This document shows, one piece after another, positions 1-7,134 of a stretch of 64,000 bases of DNA. Numbering within the stretch: the first letter of the stretch is position 1; each line of letters begins with the position of its first letter. The stretch lies in the NCBI GenBank assembly GCA_900316685.1, contig ONDS01000011.1:1-64000 (forward strand), written 5' to 3'. This DNA is from an uncultured Prevotellaceae bacterium. GTDB lineage: Bacteria; Bacteroidota; Bacteroidia; Bacteroidales; Bacteroidaceae. The translations under genes and the position numbers were made by a program. The notes under the pieces were generated by a model. It was not told where the DNA came from. It searched no databases and saw nothing but the letters and a program-made list of their open reading frames with translations.

Positions 1-114
1 AGCGCGGTTGAGCGAGTCCTGCTCATGGAGCAGGGTGCGCATCTGGTCGGTGCGTACATTACCACAGCCTGACAGCAGCGAGAACAACAGCGGGAGAAAA
101 AGCAGTTTACGCAT
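1..114 (-). CDS. N-terminal part of a lipoprotein, cut by the window edge
   Basis: A minus-strand reading frame starts with ATG at 112-114 and stays open to the window edge (38 codons visible). It begins MRKLLFLPLLFSLLSGC, a short basic N-terminus, a hydrophobic stretch and a lipobox (LSGC), so the product is probably exported and lipidated at Cys17. What follows (GNVRTDQMRTLL) is too short to place in a family. It lies downstream of xerD on the same strand, 34 bp after its stop, so it may share its transcript. Function unknown. Confidence 0.6.
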   Translation of the reverse strand, partial: MRKLLFLPLLFSLLSGCGNVRTDQMRTLLHEQDSLNRA

Positions 115-148
115 ATTTTACGTTGGCAAAAAAAATGACTGTTTCATG

Positions 149-1102
149 TCATTCACTTGGGTTCGTGGGGGAATGATGGGATAGGATGTTTCTCGGGTGG
201 TGCTCCTCTATCTCGCGGCGCAGGGTGGCCGTATCGATATGGGTGTATATCTCGGTGGTGGTGATGCTCTCATGCCCCAGCATGGCCTGTATGGCTCGCA
301 GGTCGGCCCCTCCCTCCAACAGGGCGGTGGCGAAGCTGTGGCGGAAAGTGTGGGGACTGATGGTCTTCTTGATGCCCGCCTCGGTGGCGAGACGTTTCAC
401 CATGATGAGAATCATGGTGCGGGTGAGGTGTGCGCCCCTACGGTTGAGAAAGACATAATCCTCCTCGCCAGCCTTGATGTCCATGGCCTGGCGATACTCG
501 AACCAATAACCCAGCTCGGTGATGACCCTGGGCGACATGGGCACCAGCCGTTCCTTGCTCCCCTTGCCCATCACCCTGAGAAACCGCTCTTCGAGATAGA
601 GGTTCGACATACGGAGATTGACCAGTTCCGACACACGCAGACCACAACTGAACAAGGTCTCGATGATGGCGCGATTGCGATGACCCTCCCACTTGGAGAG
701 GTCGATGGCCGCCTCGATGCTGTCCACCTCCTCTGTCGACAACACTTCGGGCAGGTGAGCCCCCAACTGCGGCGACTCCAACAGCTCGGTGGGGTCGTTG
801 TCGATATAGCCGTCGGTGAGCAGGAAATGATAGAACGAGCGTATGCCGCTCAGGATACGACACTGCGAACGGGCACCGATGCCCATATCGTAGAGGGCGG
901 CGGCGAAATGACGCAGGTCGTCCAAGGTGGCTTCCAACGGCTCGATGTCTTCCTGGCGCAGGAATTGGAGCAACTTGTCCAAATCGCGCATGTATGCCTC
1001 AAGGGTGTTGGGCGAGTAATTACGCTGCAACCGCAGGTAACGGCGGTAGCGTGCCACCACACCCGGGCCTTGTCGTTGGGATGTCGTCGGTTGCTCACTC
1101 AT
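149..1102 (-). CDS. xerD: Site-specific tyrosine recombinase XerD
   Basis: A 317 aa protein with the two-domain layout of Xer recombinases: an N-terminal SAM-like DNA-binding domain (about residues 17-105) and a C-terminal catalytic domain. Catalytic signatures are visible: the first Arg in FSCGLRVSELVNL, a Lys in the GKGSKERLVP turn, HTFRHSFAT (His-x-x-Arg), the LGHESITTTEIYTH segment with the second catalytic His, and the nucleophile Tyr in IYTH. Length is normal for XerC/D. XerD-type enzymes resolve chromosome dimers at dif together with a partner; whether this is that enzyme or a second Xer cannot be settled here, but the lone housekeeping context favours it. Its ATG overlaps the stop of the upstream O-methyltransferase gene (ATGA), which indicates coupled translation. 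Confidence 0.9.
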   Translation of the reverse strand: MSEQPTTSQRQGPGVVARYRRYLRLQRNYSPNTLEAYMRDLDKLLQFLRQEDIEPLEATLDDLRHFAAALYDMGIGARSQCRILSGIRSFYHFLLTDGYIDNDPTELLESPQLGAHLPEVLSTEEVDSIEAAIDLSKWEGHRNRAIIETLFSCGLRVSELVNLRMSNLYLEERFLRVMGKGSKERLVPMSPRVITELGYWFEYRQAMDIKAGEEDYVFLNRRGAHLTRTMILIMVKRLATEAGIKKTISPHTFRHSFATALLEGGADLRAIQAMLGHESITTTEIYTHIDTATLRREIEEHHPRNILSHHSPTNPSE

Positions 1103-1722
1103 GGCAAGACATGTATTAGCGTCAACCCGTCGCGCACGGGGACAATCACCTTCTCCACCCTACCGTCGTGCGCCACATGGTCGTTGAAGCGGCGTATGCC
1201 CAGCGTCTGCGGGTCGCGGTCGTAATGGTCGTCCACCACATGACCGTCCCAGAGCGTATTGTCGGCGAGGATGAAGCCACCGCGCCGCACCACCCGCAAG
1301 GCCATCTCGTAGGCATCTACATAGGTGCGCTTGTCGCCGTCAAGGAAAACCATGTCGAAGACCACCCCAAGGCGCGGTGCCTCGACGATGGCATCGCCGA
1401 TGATGAATCGGATCTTATCGGCCACCGAAGAGCCCTCTATCCAAGGACGGGTGAAATCTTCCAGTTCATCATCTATCTCAAAGGTGTAGACCATACCGCC
1501 CTCGTCCAGTCCCTGAGCCATGCTGATGGCACTATAGCCGCTGAACGTGCCTACCTCGAGGATGGTGCGCGGACGGATCATGCGCACCAACATGCGCAGG
1601 AGCCGCCCTTGCAGATGGCCGCTGGCCATGCGCCCCGCCAGCAGCCGCAGGTTGGTGGCACGGTAGAGACGATGGAGATAGTCGTCTTCGGGGTCGATAT
1701 GGGAGGTGATGTATTGGAGCAT
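1099..1722 (-). CDS. SAM-dependent O-methyltransferase (YrrM/TrmR-like, catechol-OMT fold)
   Basis: The core has the class I methyltransferase glycine motif ILEVGTFSGYSAISMA, the acidic FEIDDELEDF strand and the VFDMVFLDGDKR segment characteristic of the metal-dependent O-methyltransferase family 3. That family includes catechol O-methyltransferases and the tRNA wobble-uridine methyltransferase TrmR; the substrate cannot be told from sequence. I chose the ATG at 1720-1722 (207 aa, starting MLQYITSH). In-frame ATGs at 1752 and 1824 lie inside or beyond a dispersed repeat (1734-1797) whose second copy at 4137-4201 is intergenic, so the longer N-termini are probably spurious. The stop overlaps xerD by ATGA. 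It follows aroQ on the same strand, so the three may be co-transcribed. Confidence 0.8.
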   Translation of the reverse strand: MLQYITSHIDPEDDYLHRLYRATNLRLLAGRMASGHLQGRLLRMLVRMIRPRTILEVGTFSGYSAISMAQGLDEGGMVYTFEIDDELEDFTRPWIEGSSVADKIRFIIGDAIVEAPRLGVVFDMVFLDGDKRTYVDAYEMALRVVRRGGFILADNTLWDGHVVDDHYDRDPQTLGIRRFNDHVAHDGRVEKVIVPVRDGLTLIHVLP

Positions 1723-1733
1723 TGATGGTTTTG

Positions 1734-1797
1734 GAAAAAGAGGTTGGGACATTATTTTACAAACCACCCCTGCCCCTCCTTTGAAAAAGGAGGGGAG
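1734..1797. repeat. Dispersed palindromic repeat, copy 1
   Basis: About 64 bp, nearly identical to 4137-4201. Both copies carry AAAAAGAGGTTGGG, then TACAAACCACCCCT, then the hairpin CCCCTCCTTTG and AAAAGGAGGGG. This copy abuts the start of the O-methyltransferase gene and covers its alternative upstream start codons. It could act as a transcription terminator or attenuator between aroQ and the methyltransferase. Confidence 0.75.
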
Positions 1798-1838
1798 AGG
1801 AGTATGCATGTTTTGGAAAAGCATGAAAATTCATTTAC

Positions 1839-2267
1839 CTACTGTAGGTGCACGGCTATCAGCGCTTCGATGGCCAGCCGGTAACTGTCGAGGCCGAAGC
1901 CGCAGATAACCCCCTTGCAGGCAGCACTGATCATCGACACATGGCGGAAAGGCTCACGCTGGTGCACATTGCTGATGTGCACCTCCACCACAGGTACCTT
2001 GATGGCACGGATGCAATCGTGCAGTGCCACGCTGGTATGGGTATAGGCCCCCGCATTGAGCACTATGCCGTCGCTGTCGAAGCCCTCCTCCTGCATACGG
2101 TCGATGAGTTCCCCTTCATGGTTGCTCTGGAAATAACCAATCTCCACATCGGGAAACCGCTCACGCAACAGTGGCAAATAACTCTCAAACGACTCACTTC
2201 CATAAATGCCCGGTTCACGCTTTCCCAACAGGTTGAGGTTGGGACCATTGATGATGACAATCTTCAT
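1839..2267 (-). CDS. aroQ: Type II 3-dehydroquinate dehydratase
   Basis: A 142 aa protein of the compact dodecameric type II dehydroquinase family, which dehydrates 3-dehydroquinate to 3-dehydroshikimate in the shikimate pathway. Family signatures are clear: the N-terminal INGPNLNLLGKREPGIYG segment with the catalytic loop Tyr, SNHEGELIDRM, the NAGAYTHTSVALHDC segment with its Asn, and VEVHISNVHQREPFRH with the catalytic His and loop Arg. I placed the start at the ATG at 2265-2267 because the family begins with MKI-type residues; the reading frame is open further upstream but that part overlaps rbfA on the other strand and has no family likeness. It diverges from rbfA; both starts are preceded by near-consensus -7 boxes ending in TTCG. 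Confidence 0.93.
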   Translation of the reverse strand: MKIVIINGPNLNLLGKREPGIYGSESFESYLPLLRERFPDVEIGYFQSNHEGELIDRMQEEGFDSDGIVLNAGAYTHTSVALHDCIRAIKVPVVEVHISNVHQREPFRHVSMISAACKGVICGFGLDSYRLAIEALIAVHLQ

Positions 2268-2390
2268 AAACAAACGTTTGTAATGTATAGAATTCGCTGC
2301 GAAGATACAATTTTTCCATGTAACTGCAAAATGAATTTGGCTTTTCAAATAAAAAGCAGTAACTTCGCACCCGTAAAAACAATATAACCC

Positions 2391-2726
2391 ATGCAAGAAA
2401 CAAGACAAAACCGCATAGCCCGACTGCTGCAGAAAGAGCTGAGCCTCATCTTCCAGTCGCAGACTCGCATGATGCGCGGGGTGATGGTGAGCGTGACACG
2501 CTGCCGCATCTCGCCCGACCTGAGCATCTGCACCGCTTATCTGAGTGTTTTCCCTTCGGAGAAAGGAGAGGAGATACTTGAGAATGTGAACGCCAACACA
2601 CGTACCATACGCTATGAGCTGGGCACCCGCGTGCGCAACCAGCTGCGCATCATTCCCGAACTGAGGTTCTTCATCGACGATTCGCTCGACTATATCGAGC
2701 ATATCGACGAATTGCTCAAGAAATAA
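2391..2726 (+). CDS. rbfA: 30S ribosome-binding factor A
   Basis: A 111 aa protein matching RbfA in length and layout: RQNRIARLLQKELSLIF at the N-terminus, the SVTRCRISPDLSICTAYLSVF strand pair, and the RNQLRIIPELRFFIDDSLDY motif near the C-terminus. RbfA is a single KH-type domain that binds the pre-30S subunit and helps 16S rRNA 5' end maturation and cold adaptation. A candidate -7 element (TAACTTCG) lies just upstream. A LolC/E-type permease gene follows 65 bp downstream on the same strand; the spacer contains a short imperfect repeat (GATGACGAAATAAC). Confidence 0.93.
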   Translation: MQETRQNRIARLLQKELSLIFQSQTRMMRGVMVSVTRCRISPDLSICTAYLSVFPSEKGEEILENVNANTRTIRYELGTRVRNQLRIIPELRFFIDDSLDYIEHIDELLKK

Positions 2727-2791
2727 TCGCATCATGGAATGACGAAATAACGTGATGACGAAATAACTGAACAAAGAAATCGTTCGAAAAG

Positions 2792-4024
2792 GTGTTCAAC
2801 TTCCCATTTTTCATTGCCCGGCGCTATCTCTTCTCAAAGAAGAGCACCCATGCCATCAACATCATCAGCGGCATCTCGGCAGGAGGTGTGGCTGTGGGTA
2901 CGATGGCCTTGGTGGTCACCTTGAGCGTGTTCAATGGGTTCCACGACCTTGTGGCTTCGTTCTTCACCTCTTTCGACCCGCAGATCAAGGTGGTGCCCGC
3001 CATGGGTAAGACGGCTCCGAGCGACGACCCCATACTCACCGAAATCAAGCAGTTGCCTGCCATCGACGTGGCTACGGAATGTGTGGAAGACCAAGCCATG
3101 GCTGTATACGGCGACCGTCAGGCGATGATCAAGGTGAAGGGTGTGGAGAACAGTTTTTCCGAGCTCACCCGCATCAATGAGATTCTCTACGGCGATGGTG
3201 AGTTTGCCTTGGAGAAAGCCAACCTGCAATATGGCACTCCCGGCATACAACTGGCGCAGAACCTGGCGCTGGGTGTGAAATGGCGGGGTTTCCTGCATGT
3301 CTTTGCGCCAAGGAGGGAAGGACAGCTCGACATGACACACCCCGAGGAGGCCTTCATCGCCGATTCGCTCATCTCGTCGGGTGTGGTGTTCAATGTGCAA
3401 CAGTCGAAATACGACCGCGACTATCTGCTCACACCCATCGCTTTCGCCCGCAACCTGTTCGGACAACAAGGAATGTTGTCGTCGTTGGAGCTACGCATCA
3501 AGGAGGACGCCAGTTTCGACGCCACGAAAAAAGAGATTGAGAGGATAGCGGGTGACAAATACCTGGTGCTGGACCGCTATGAGCAACAAGCCGAGACGTT
3601 CAACATCATGAACATCGAGAAACTGCTGGCTTACGTGTTCCTGAGTTTCATCCTCTTGGTGGCTTGCTTCAACATCATCGGGTCGCTGTCCATGCTCATC
3701 ATCGACAAGAAAGAAGATGTGCAGACCTTGCGCAACCTGGGTGCCAACGACCGACAGATATCGCAGATTTTCCTGTTCGAAGGGCGTATGATCGCCACGG
3801 CAGGCGCCATCATCGGCATCATACTGGGCTTGTCGCTCTGTTGGATACAACAAACCTTCGGTGTGGTGAGGCTGGGCGACAGCAGTGGCAATTTCGTGAT
3901 CGACGCCTATCCTGTAAGTGTGCATTTCTGGGATATCATGCTCATCTTCTTCACCGTCATCGCCATGGGATGGATAGCGGTATGGTATCCCGTGAGGCAG
4001 CTCAGCAAGAAATTGTTGGAGTAG
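2792..4024 (+). CDS. FtsX-family ABC permease, LolC/LolE-like
   Basis: A 410 aa membrane protein. It has one N-terminal transmembrane helix after FPFFIARRYLFSK (about 20-45), a large periplasmic MacB-like domain, and three C-terminal helices (about 268-300, 325-345, 372-395), the four-helix layout of LolC/E-type FtsX permeases. The last part contains the usual KKEDVQTLRNLGAN coupling segment that contacts the ATPase. LolCE releases lipoproteins from the inner membrane for the LolA chaperone; that role is inferred from the family. The best start is GTG at 2792, because the conserved N-terminus FNFPFFIARRY follows at once and no in-frame ATG is nearby. No LolD ATPase gene is adjacent. Confidence 0.85.
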   Translation: MFNFPFFIARRYLFSKKSTHAINIISGISAGGVAVGTMALVVTLSVFNGFHDLVASFFTSFDPQIKVVPAMGKTAPSDDPILTEIKQLPAIDVATECVEDQAMAVYGDRQAMIKVKGVENSFSELTRINEILYGDGEFALEKANLQYGTPGIQLAQNLALGVKWRGFLHVFAPRREGQLDMTHPEEAFIADSLISSGVVFNVQQSKYDRDYLLTPIAFARNLFGQQGMLSSLELRIKEDASFDATKKEIERIAGDKYLVLDRYEQQAETFNIMNIEKLLAYVFLSFILLVACFNIIGSLSMLIIDKKEDVQTLRNLGANDRQISQIFLFEGRMIATAGAIIGIILGLSLCWIQQTFGVVRLGDSSGNFVIDAYPVSVHFWDIMLIFFTVIAMGWIAVWYPVRQLSKKLLE

Positions 4025-4218
4025 GGAGCGAGAGGAAAGGGGAAAGCCTCCCCCCAACCCCCTCCCAAGGAGGGGGAGAAACCCACCCCGGACCTCCCAA
4101 AGAATACCCACCCCGTCCCTCCCAAAGGGAGGGAGTGAAAAAGAGGTTGGGGCAGTTTTTTACAAACCACCCCTACCCCTCCTTTGGAAAAGGAGGGGAG
4201 AAGATAGTCCGCTATTCA
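4025..4218. repeat. Array of three different GC-rich palindromic repeats
   Basis: The convergent gap after the permease gene holds three dispersed repeats in a row. 4043-4079 (GCCTCCCCCC, then CCCCTCCCAAGGAGGGGG) recurs inverted at about 59897-59932. 4104-4136 (ACCCACCCCGTCCC, then CCCAAAGGGAGGGAGT) recurs inverted at about 35952-35985. 4137-4201 is the second copy of the repeat at 1734-1797. All have a C-rich/G-rich hairpin core and sit in intergenic gaps, where they could act as bidirectional terminators. Confidence 0.75.
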
Positions 4219-4440
4219 GAAATCGCTGCTGTAGGGGCGTGCTTGTATCACCCGTGAAATCGCTGCTGTAGGGGCGTGCTTGTCTCGCCCGCGAAATCGC
4301 TGCTGTAGGGGCGTGCTTGTCTCGCCCGTGAAATCGCTGCTGTAGGGGCGTGCTTGTCTCGCCCGCGAAATCGCTGCTGTAGGGGCGTGCTTGTCTCGCC
4401 CGCGAAATCGCTGCTGTAGGGGCGTGCTTGTCTCGCCCGC
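4219..4440. repeat. 37-bp minisatellite, six tandem copies
   Basis: Six head-to-tail units of exactly 37 bp, each starting GAAATCGCTGCTGTAGGGGC, at 4219, 4256, 4293, 4330, 4367 and 4404. Units differ at only a few positions near the end (TATCACCCGT in the first, TCTCGCCCGY in the rest). Because 37 is not a multiple of three, the array is open in several frames on the minus strand and gives spurious repetitive reading frames; I see no start signal or family likeness, so I treat it as non-coding. Confidence 0.95.
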
Positions 4441-4456
4441 GAAGAGGGTAAAGAGC

Positions 4457-4545
4457 AAGGGGCAAGAGAATACCCACAACCCTCAACACTCAGCACTGAG
4501 CACTCAACACTCAACACTAAACACTAAACACTCAACCCTCAACCT
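4457..4545. repeat. Composite simple repeat (GCAAGAGAATACCC plus heptamer tract)
   Basis: After the minisatellite comes GGGGCAAGAGAATACCC, then a tract of degenerate heptamers of the CAACACT / CAACCCT / TAAACAC type that runs to the murI stop. The same two-part composite recurs three times at 42829-43014, and GCAAGAGAATA also appears near 32732, so it is a dispersed repeat and not random low complexity. Confidence 0.8.
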
Positions 4546-5383
4546 TTTCCAGATCCAGTCGTTCCACCTTCACATCTTCGTGAAGGAACACCTGTGCCTG
4601 CTCCTTGAAGGTATCAGGATTCTCCGTGGTATAATAATGTACGGTGGCACCCTTGGAACAACGTTGTTCCATCTCGGGGTGACGTCGGAAATACTGTTGC
4701 AGGCTTCCTGCCACATATTCCCCTTGGGGTATGATGCGCACCCCTGGCGGCAGGAATTTCACGATCTTGGGCATGAGCAGCGGATAATGGGTGCACCCCA
4801 GCACCAACGCATCTATCTCGGGATCCTTGCGCAAGATCTCGTCGATACGCTTCTTGACGAAATAGTCGGCACCGGGACTGTCGGCCTCGTGGTATTCCAC
4901 CAAGGGCACCCAGAAAGGACAAGCCACTCCCGACACCTGTATGTCGGGATGCAACTTCTGGATTTCCAGTTCGTAGCTACGGCTTTTGATGGTTCCCTCC
5001 GTGGCCAACACCCCCACATGGCGGCTCTGTGTGAGCGAGCCTATCACCTCGGCTGTCGGGCGGATGATACCCAGCACACGACGGTGGCTGTCCCACTTCG
5101 GCAAGTCGTTCTGCTGTATGCTGCGCAATGCCTTGGCCGAGGCCGTATTGCAGCCAAGCACCACTAAATGACAACCCATCTCGAAGAGTTTCAACACTGC
5201 TTGGCGCGTGAACGAATAAACCACGTCAAACGAACGGGTGCCATAAGGGGCACGCGCATTATCGCCCAGATACAGATAGTCGTATTCGGGCAACAGCTGA
5301 CGTATGCCGTGGAGGATGGTCAGCCCCCCATATCCGGAGTCGAAAACTCCTATGGGACCAGGTGAGGACGACAGTTTCATCAT
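4532..5383 (-). CDS. murI: Glutamate racemase
   Basis: A 283 aa protein that interconverts L- and D-glutamate in the cytoplasm for peptidoglycan synthesis. The N-terminal GVFDSGYGGLT motif carries the catalytic-site Asp/Ser. The two catalytic cysteines are visible in VLGCNTAS (Cys78) and VLGCTHYP (Cys197), the pair that deprotonates and reprotonates the alpha carbon. It is the last gene of the envelope run and its start overlaps the stop of the preceding Skp/OmpH gene, so translation is probably coupled. Two ATG codons in a row (5381-5383 and 5378-5380) are possible starts. The 3' end runs into a heptameric repeat tract. Confidence 0.94.
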   Translation of the reverse strand: MMKLSSSPGPIGVFDSGYGGLTILHGIRQLLPEYDYLYLGDNARAPYGTRSFDVVYSFTRQAVLKLFEMGCHLVVLGCNTASAKALRSIQQNDLPKWDSHRRVLGIIRPTAEVIGSLTQSRHVGVLATEGTIKSRSYELEIQKLHPDIQVSGVACPFWVPLVEYHEADSPGADYFVKKRIDEILRKDPEIDALVLGCTHYPLLMPKIVKFLPPGVRIIPQGEYVAGSLQQYFRRHPEMEQRCSKGATVHYYTTENPDTFKEQAQVFLHEDVKVERLDLEKVEG

Positions 5384-5883
5384 CTCAGGCGACTGATAAT
5401 ATCCTGTGTCAGGTCGACGCCCATCGACTCGTCAACATACTGTAGGGCATCGCCGTCGGTATTGAGGATGAGCGAGAGGCCACGCTCCTTGCCAATGGCC
5501 TTCACCACCTCGCTGATCCTGTCTTTCAGCGGCACGAGGGCATCGTGTTCTGCCTGCTGCAACAAACGGGCGGCCTCCTGTCGGAACTGTATGTTCTTCG
5601 ACATCAGCTCCTGCAACTCGGTCTGCCGTTTCTGCAGGATGGTCGGGGCGAAATCGCGCTGTCCCTCCAGGAACTCCTCATACTTCCTATTGAACTCATC
5701 TTCCACACGTTGGGTCTCAGCGTCGTACTGACCACGCAACTTATCCAGGTTGGCTTGTGTCTGGATATAGTCGGGCATGGCCCGCAGCACCGTGTCGTGA
5801 CTGAAAAAACCCACCTTCACCTGTGCCTGCATGGCCAGGGGAAAGAGGATGAGCGAAAAGAACCACAAAAATTTTTTCATCAT
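5380..5883 (-). CDS. OmpH/Skp-family periplasmic chaperone, third paralogue
   Basis: About 167 aa. It has a signal peptide (MMKKFLWFFSLILFPLAMQAQ) and then the Skp/OmpH pattern: a short beta segment (VKVGFFSHDTVLRAMPDY), a long charged helical hairpin (about 50-130) and a closing strand (LSLILNTDGDALQYVDES). Skp-type proteins hold unfolded outer-membrane proteins for BamA, which fits its position downstream of bamA and two more paralogues. I moved the start to the double ATG at 5878-5883, because the signal peptide begins there; the open frame extends eight codons further upstream. The helical arm is more divergent than in the two upstream copies. Confidence 0.82.
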   Translation of the reverse strand: MMKKFLWFFSLILFPLAMQAQVKVGFFSHDTVLRAMPDYIQTQANLDKLRGQYDAETQRVEDEFNRKYEEFLEGQRDFAPTILQKRQTELQELMSKNIQFRQEAARLLQQAEHDALVPLKDRISEVVKAIGKERGLSLILNTDGDALQYVDESMGVDLTQDIISRLR

Positions 5884-5945
5884 GAAAATCTGATAAGGGG
5901 CAAGCATGTTTCCGTGCCTGCCCCCGATGGTTGATGTATAATGAA

Positions 5946-6443
5946 TTATTTCTTAGCCAGCTGGGCCTTCACATCACTCGTCACATCCTTGCTGATGCTG
6001 TCGTTGATGTAAGGCAGTGAACCGTTGGAGACGATGTAGACATAGCCACCGGCCTTGCCCACGGCCTCCACAGCCTGCATCACACGCTGCTGGATGGGAG
6101 CCATCTTCTCCTGCTGGGCACGCTGGAAAGCCTGCTGGTTCTGCTGTGCCTGCTCGGTGATACGCTGGTATTTCTCCTGCAGGTCGGCTTCCTTCTCCTG
6201 CTGCTGGGTGGCACTGAGTGTGCTCTTGGTCTTATCGTATTCCTCGGCCAAGCGCTGCAATTCCTGCTGCGACGAGGTCAGCTCCTGCTCATATTGCTTG
6301 CCAAGAGCCTCCAGCTCCTGCATGGCTGTAGTGTATTCGGGCAACGACTGGATAACCTTGTCGAGATCCACATGTCCAAATTTCTGCTGTGCGAACATCG
6401 AAAGGGGCGCACACAGCATCAACATCAAAAACAATTTTTTCAT
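5946..6443 (-). CDS. OmpH/Skp-family periplasmic chaperone, second paralogue
   Basis: About 165 aa after choosing the ATG at 6441-6443, where the signal peptide MKKLFLMLMLCAPLSMFAQQ starts. The mature part follows the Skp plan: KFGHVDLDKVIQSLPEY, a Gln-rich coiled-coil arm (about 40-125, many QQ/EL pairs), then GYVYIVSNGSLPYINDS. Predicted location is the periplasm, as a trimeric holdase for outer-membrane proteins. It lies between two paralogues with gaps of 62 and 67 bp. The strong Gln enrichment of the arm differs from the other two and may come from recent sequence drift within the coiled coil. Confidence 0.85.
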   Translation of the reverse strand: MKKLFLMLMLCAPLSMFAQQKFGHVDLDKVIQSLPEYTTAMQELEALGKQYEQELTSSQQELQRLAEEYDKTKSTLSATQQQEKEADLQEKYQRITEQAQQNQQAFQRAQQEKMAPIQQRVMQAVEAVGKAGGYVYIVSNGSLPYINDSISKDVTSDVKAQLAKK

Positions 6444-6510
6444 TTCTTTCGTTATTAAGTGATTATTCTTTTCTTGGTATGCCACGAAAGGCGCGGCAAA
6501 ATTAATACAT

Positions 6511-7023
6511 TTAATTGGAATAGCCTAATTTTTCGAGCACTTCGTTGCTGATATCTATCTTCGGCGAACCGAAAATGATACCACCGTCGCTCGCACGGTC
6601 GAGGACCAGCGAGTAACCACGCAACTCGGAAATGTCTTTCACGGCATTGTAAATCTCCTCCTGGATGGGAGTCATCAACGCCTCACGCTTCTTATACAGC
6701 TCACCCTCGGGACCGAAATATTTCTTTTTCAGCTCGCTGGCTTCCTTCTCCTTGTTCATGATTTCCTCCTGCTTCTTTTGCTTCTGCTCCTGGGAGAGGA
6801 AAACCACCTCGTTCTGGTAGTTCTTATACATGGTGGCTGCCTCGGTATTGAGCGCCTCGATTTCAGCCTGCCACTTACGCGACACTTGGTTCAATTGTTC
6901 GTTGGCACGTTCATACGCCGGCACATTGCGCAGGATATAATCCATATCCACCAGCGCGAATTTCTGGGCGTGGCCCACCAAGGCCATCATCGCCAAAAGG
7001 CTTAACAACATCAGTTTTTTCAT
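6511..7023 (-). CDS. OmpH/Skp-family periplasmic chaperone, first paralogue
   Basis: About 170 aa. Signal peptide MKKLMLLSLLAMMALVGHAQ, then KFALVDMDYILRNVPAYERA, the standard opening of bacterial OmpH proteins, a charged helical arm (about 45-115) and a closing strand (YSLVLDRASDGGIIFGSP). It is the first gene after bamA, the usual place of skp in many genomes. I started at the ATG at 7021-7023, two codons inside the longest frame, because the signal peptide then has the usual MKK start. Known role of the family: chaperone for unfolded outer-membrane proteins handed to the BAM complex. Confidence 0.88.
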   Translation of the reverse strand: MKKLMLLSLLAMMALVGHAQKFALVDMDYILRNVPAYERANEQLNQVSRKWQAEIEALNTEAATMYKNYQNEVVFLSQEQKQKKQEEIMNKEKEASELKKKYFGPEGELYKKREALMTPIQEEIYNAVKDISELRGYSLVLDRASDGGIIFGSPKIDISNEVLEKLGYSN

Positions 7024-7134
7024 ATCCAATCTCTTTTTGTCTTTATTGTTTGTCTTTGTCTTGGTTCCCTTGTATGACGCGCCTACCGATGGTTTGTCAC
7101 AAAGAACCGCACCTTTTTATTGTTTTTTAACTCA

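Noticed and set aside
2268..2774. N-terminal extension of aroQ by about 170 codons
   Set aside because: It overlaps rbfA antisense and has no family likeness; AroQ starts at 2267.
4219..4440. Possible CRISPR array
   Set aside because: The 37-bp units follow each other without spacers and no cas genes are near; it is a minisatellite.
4160..4517. Repetitive open frames on the minus strand (87-109 codons)
   Set aside because: They arise because the 37-bp repeat is open in all three frames; the same peptide words recur in each frame, with no start signal or family.
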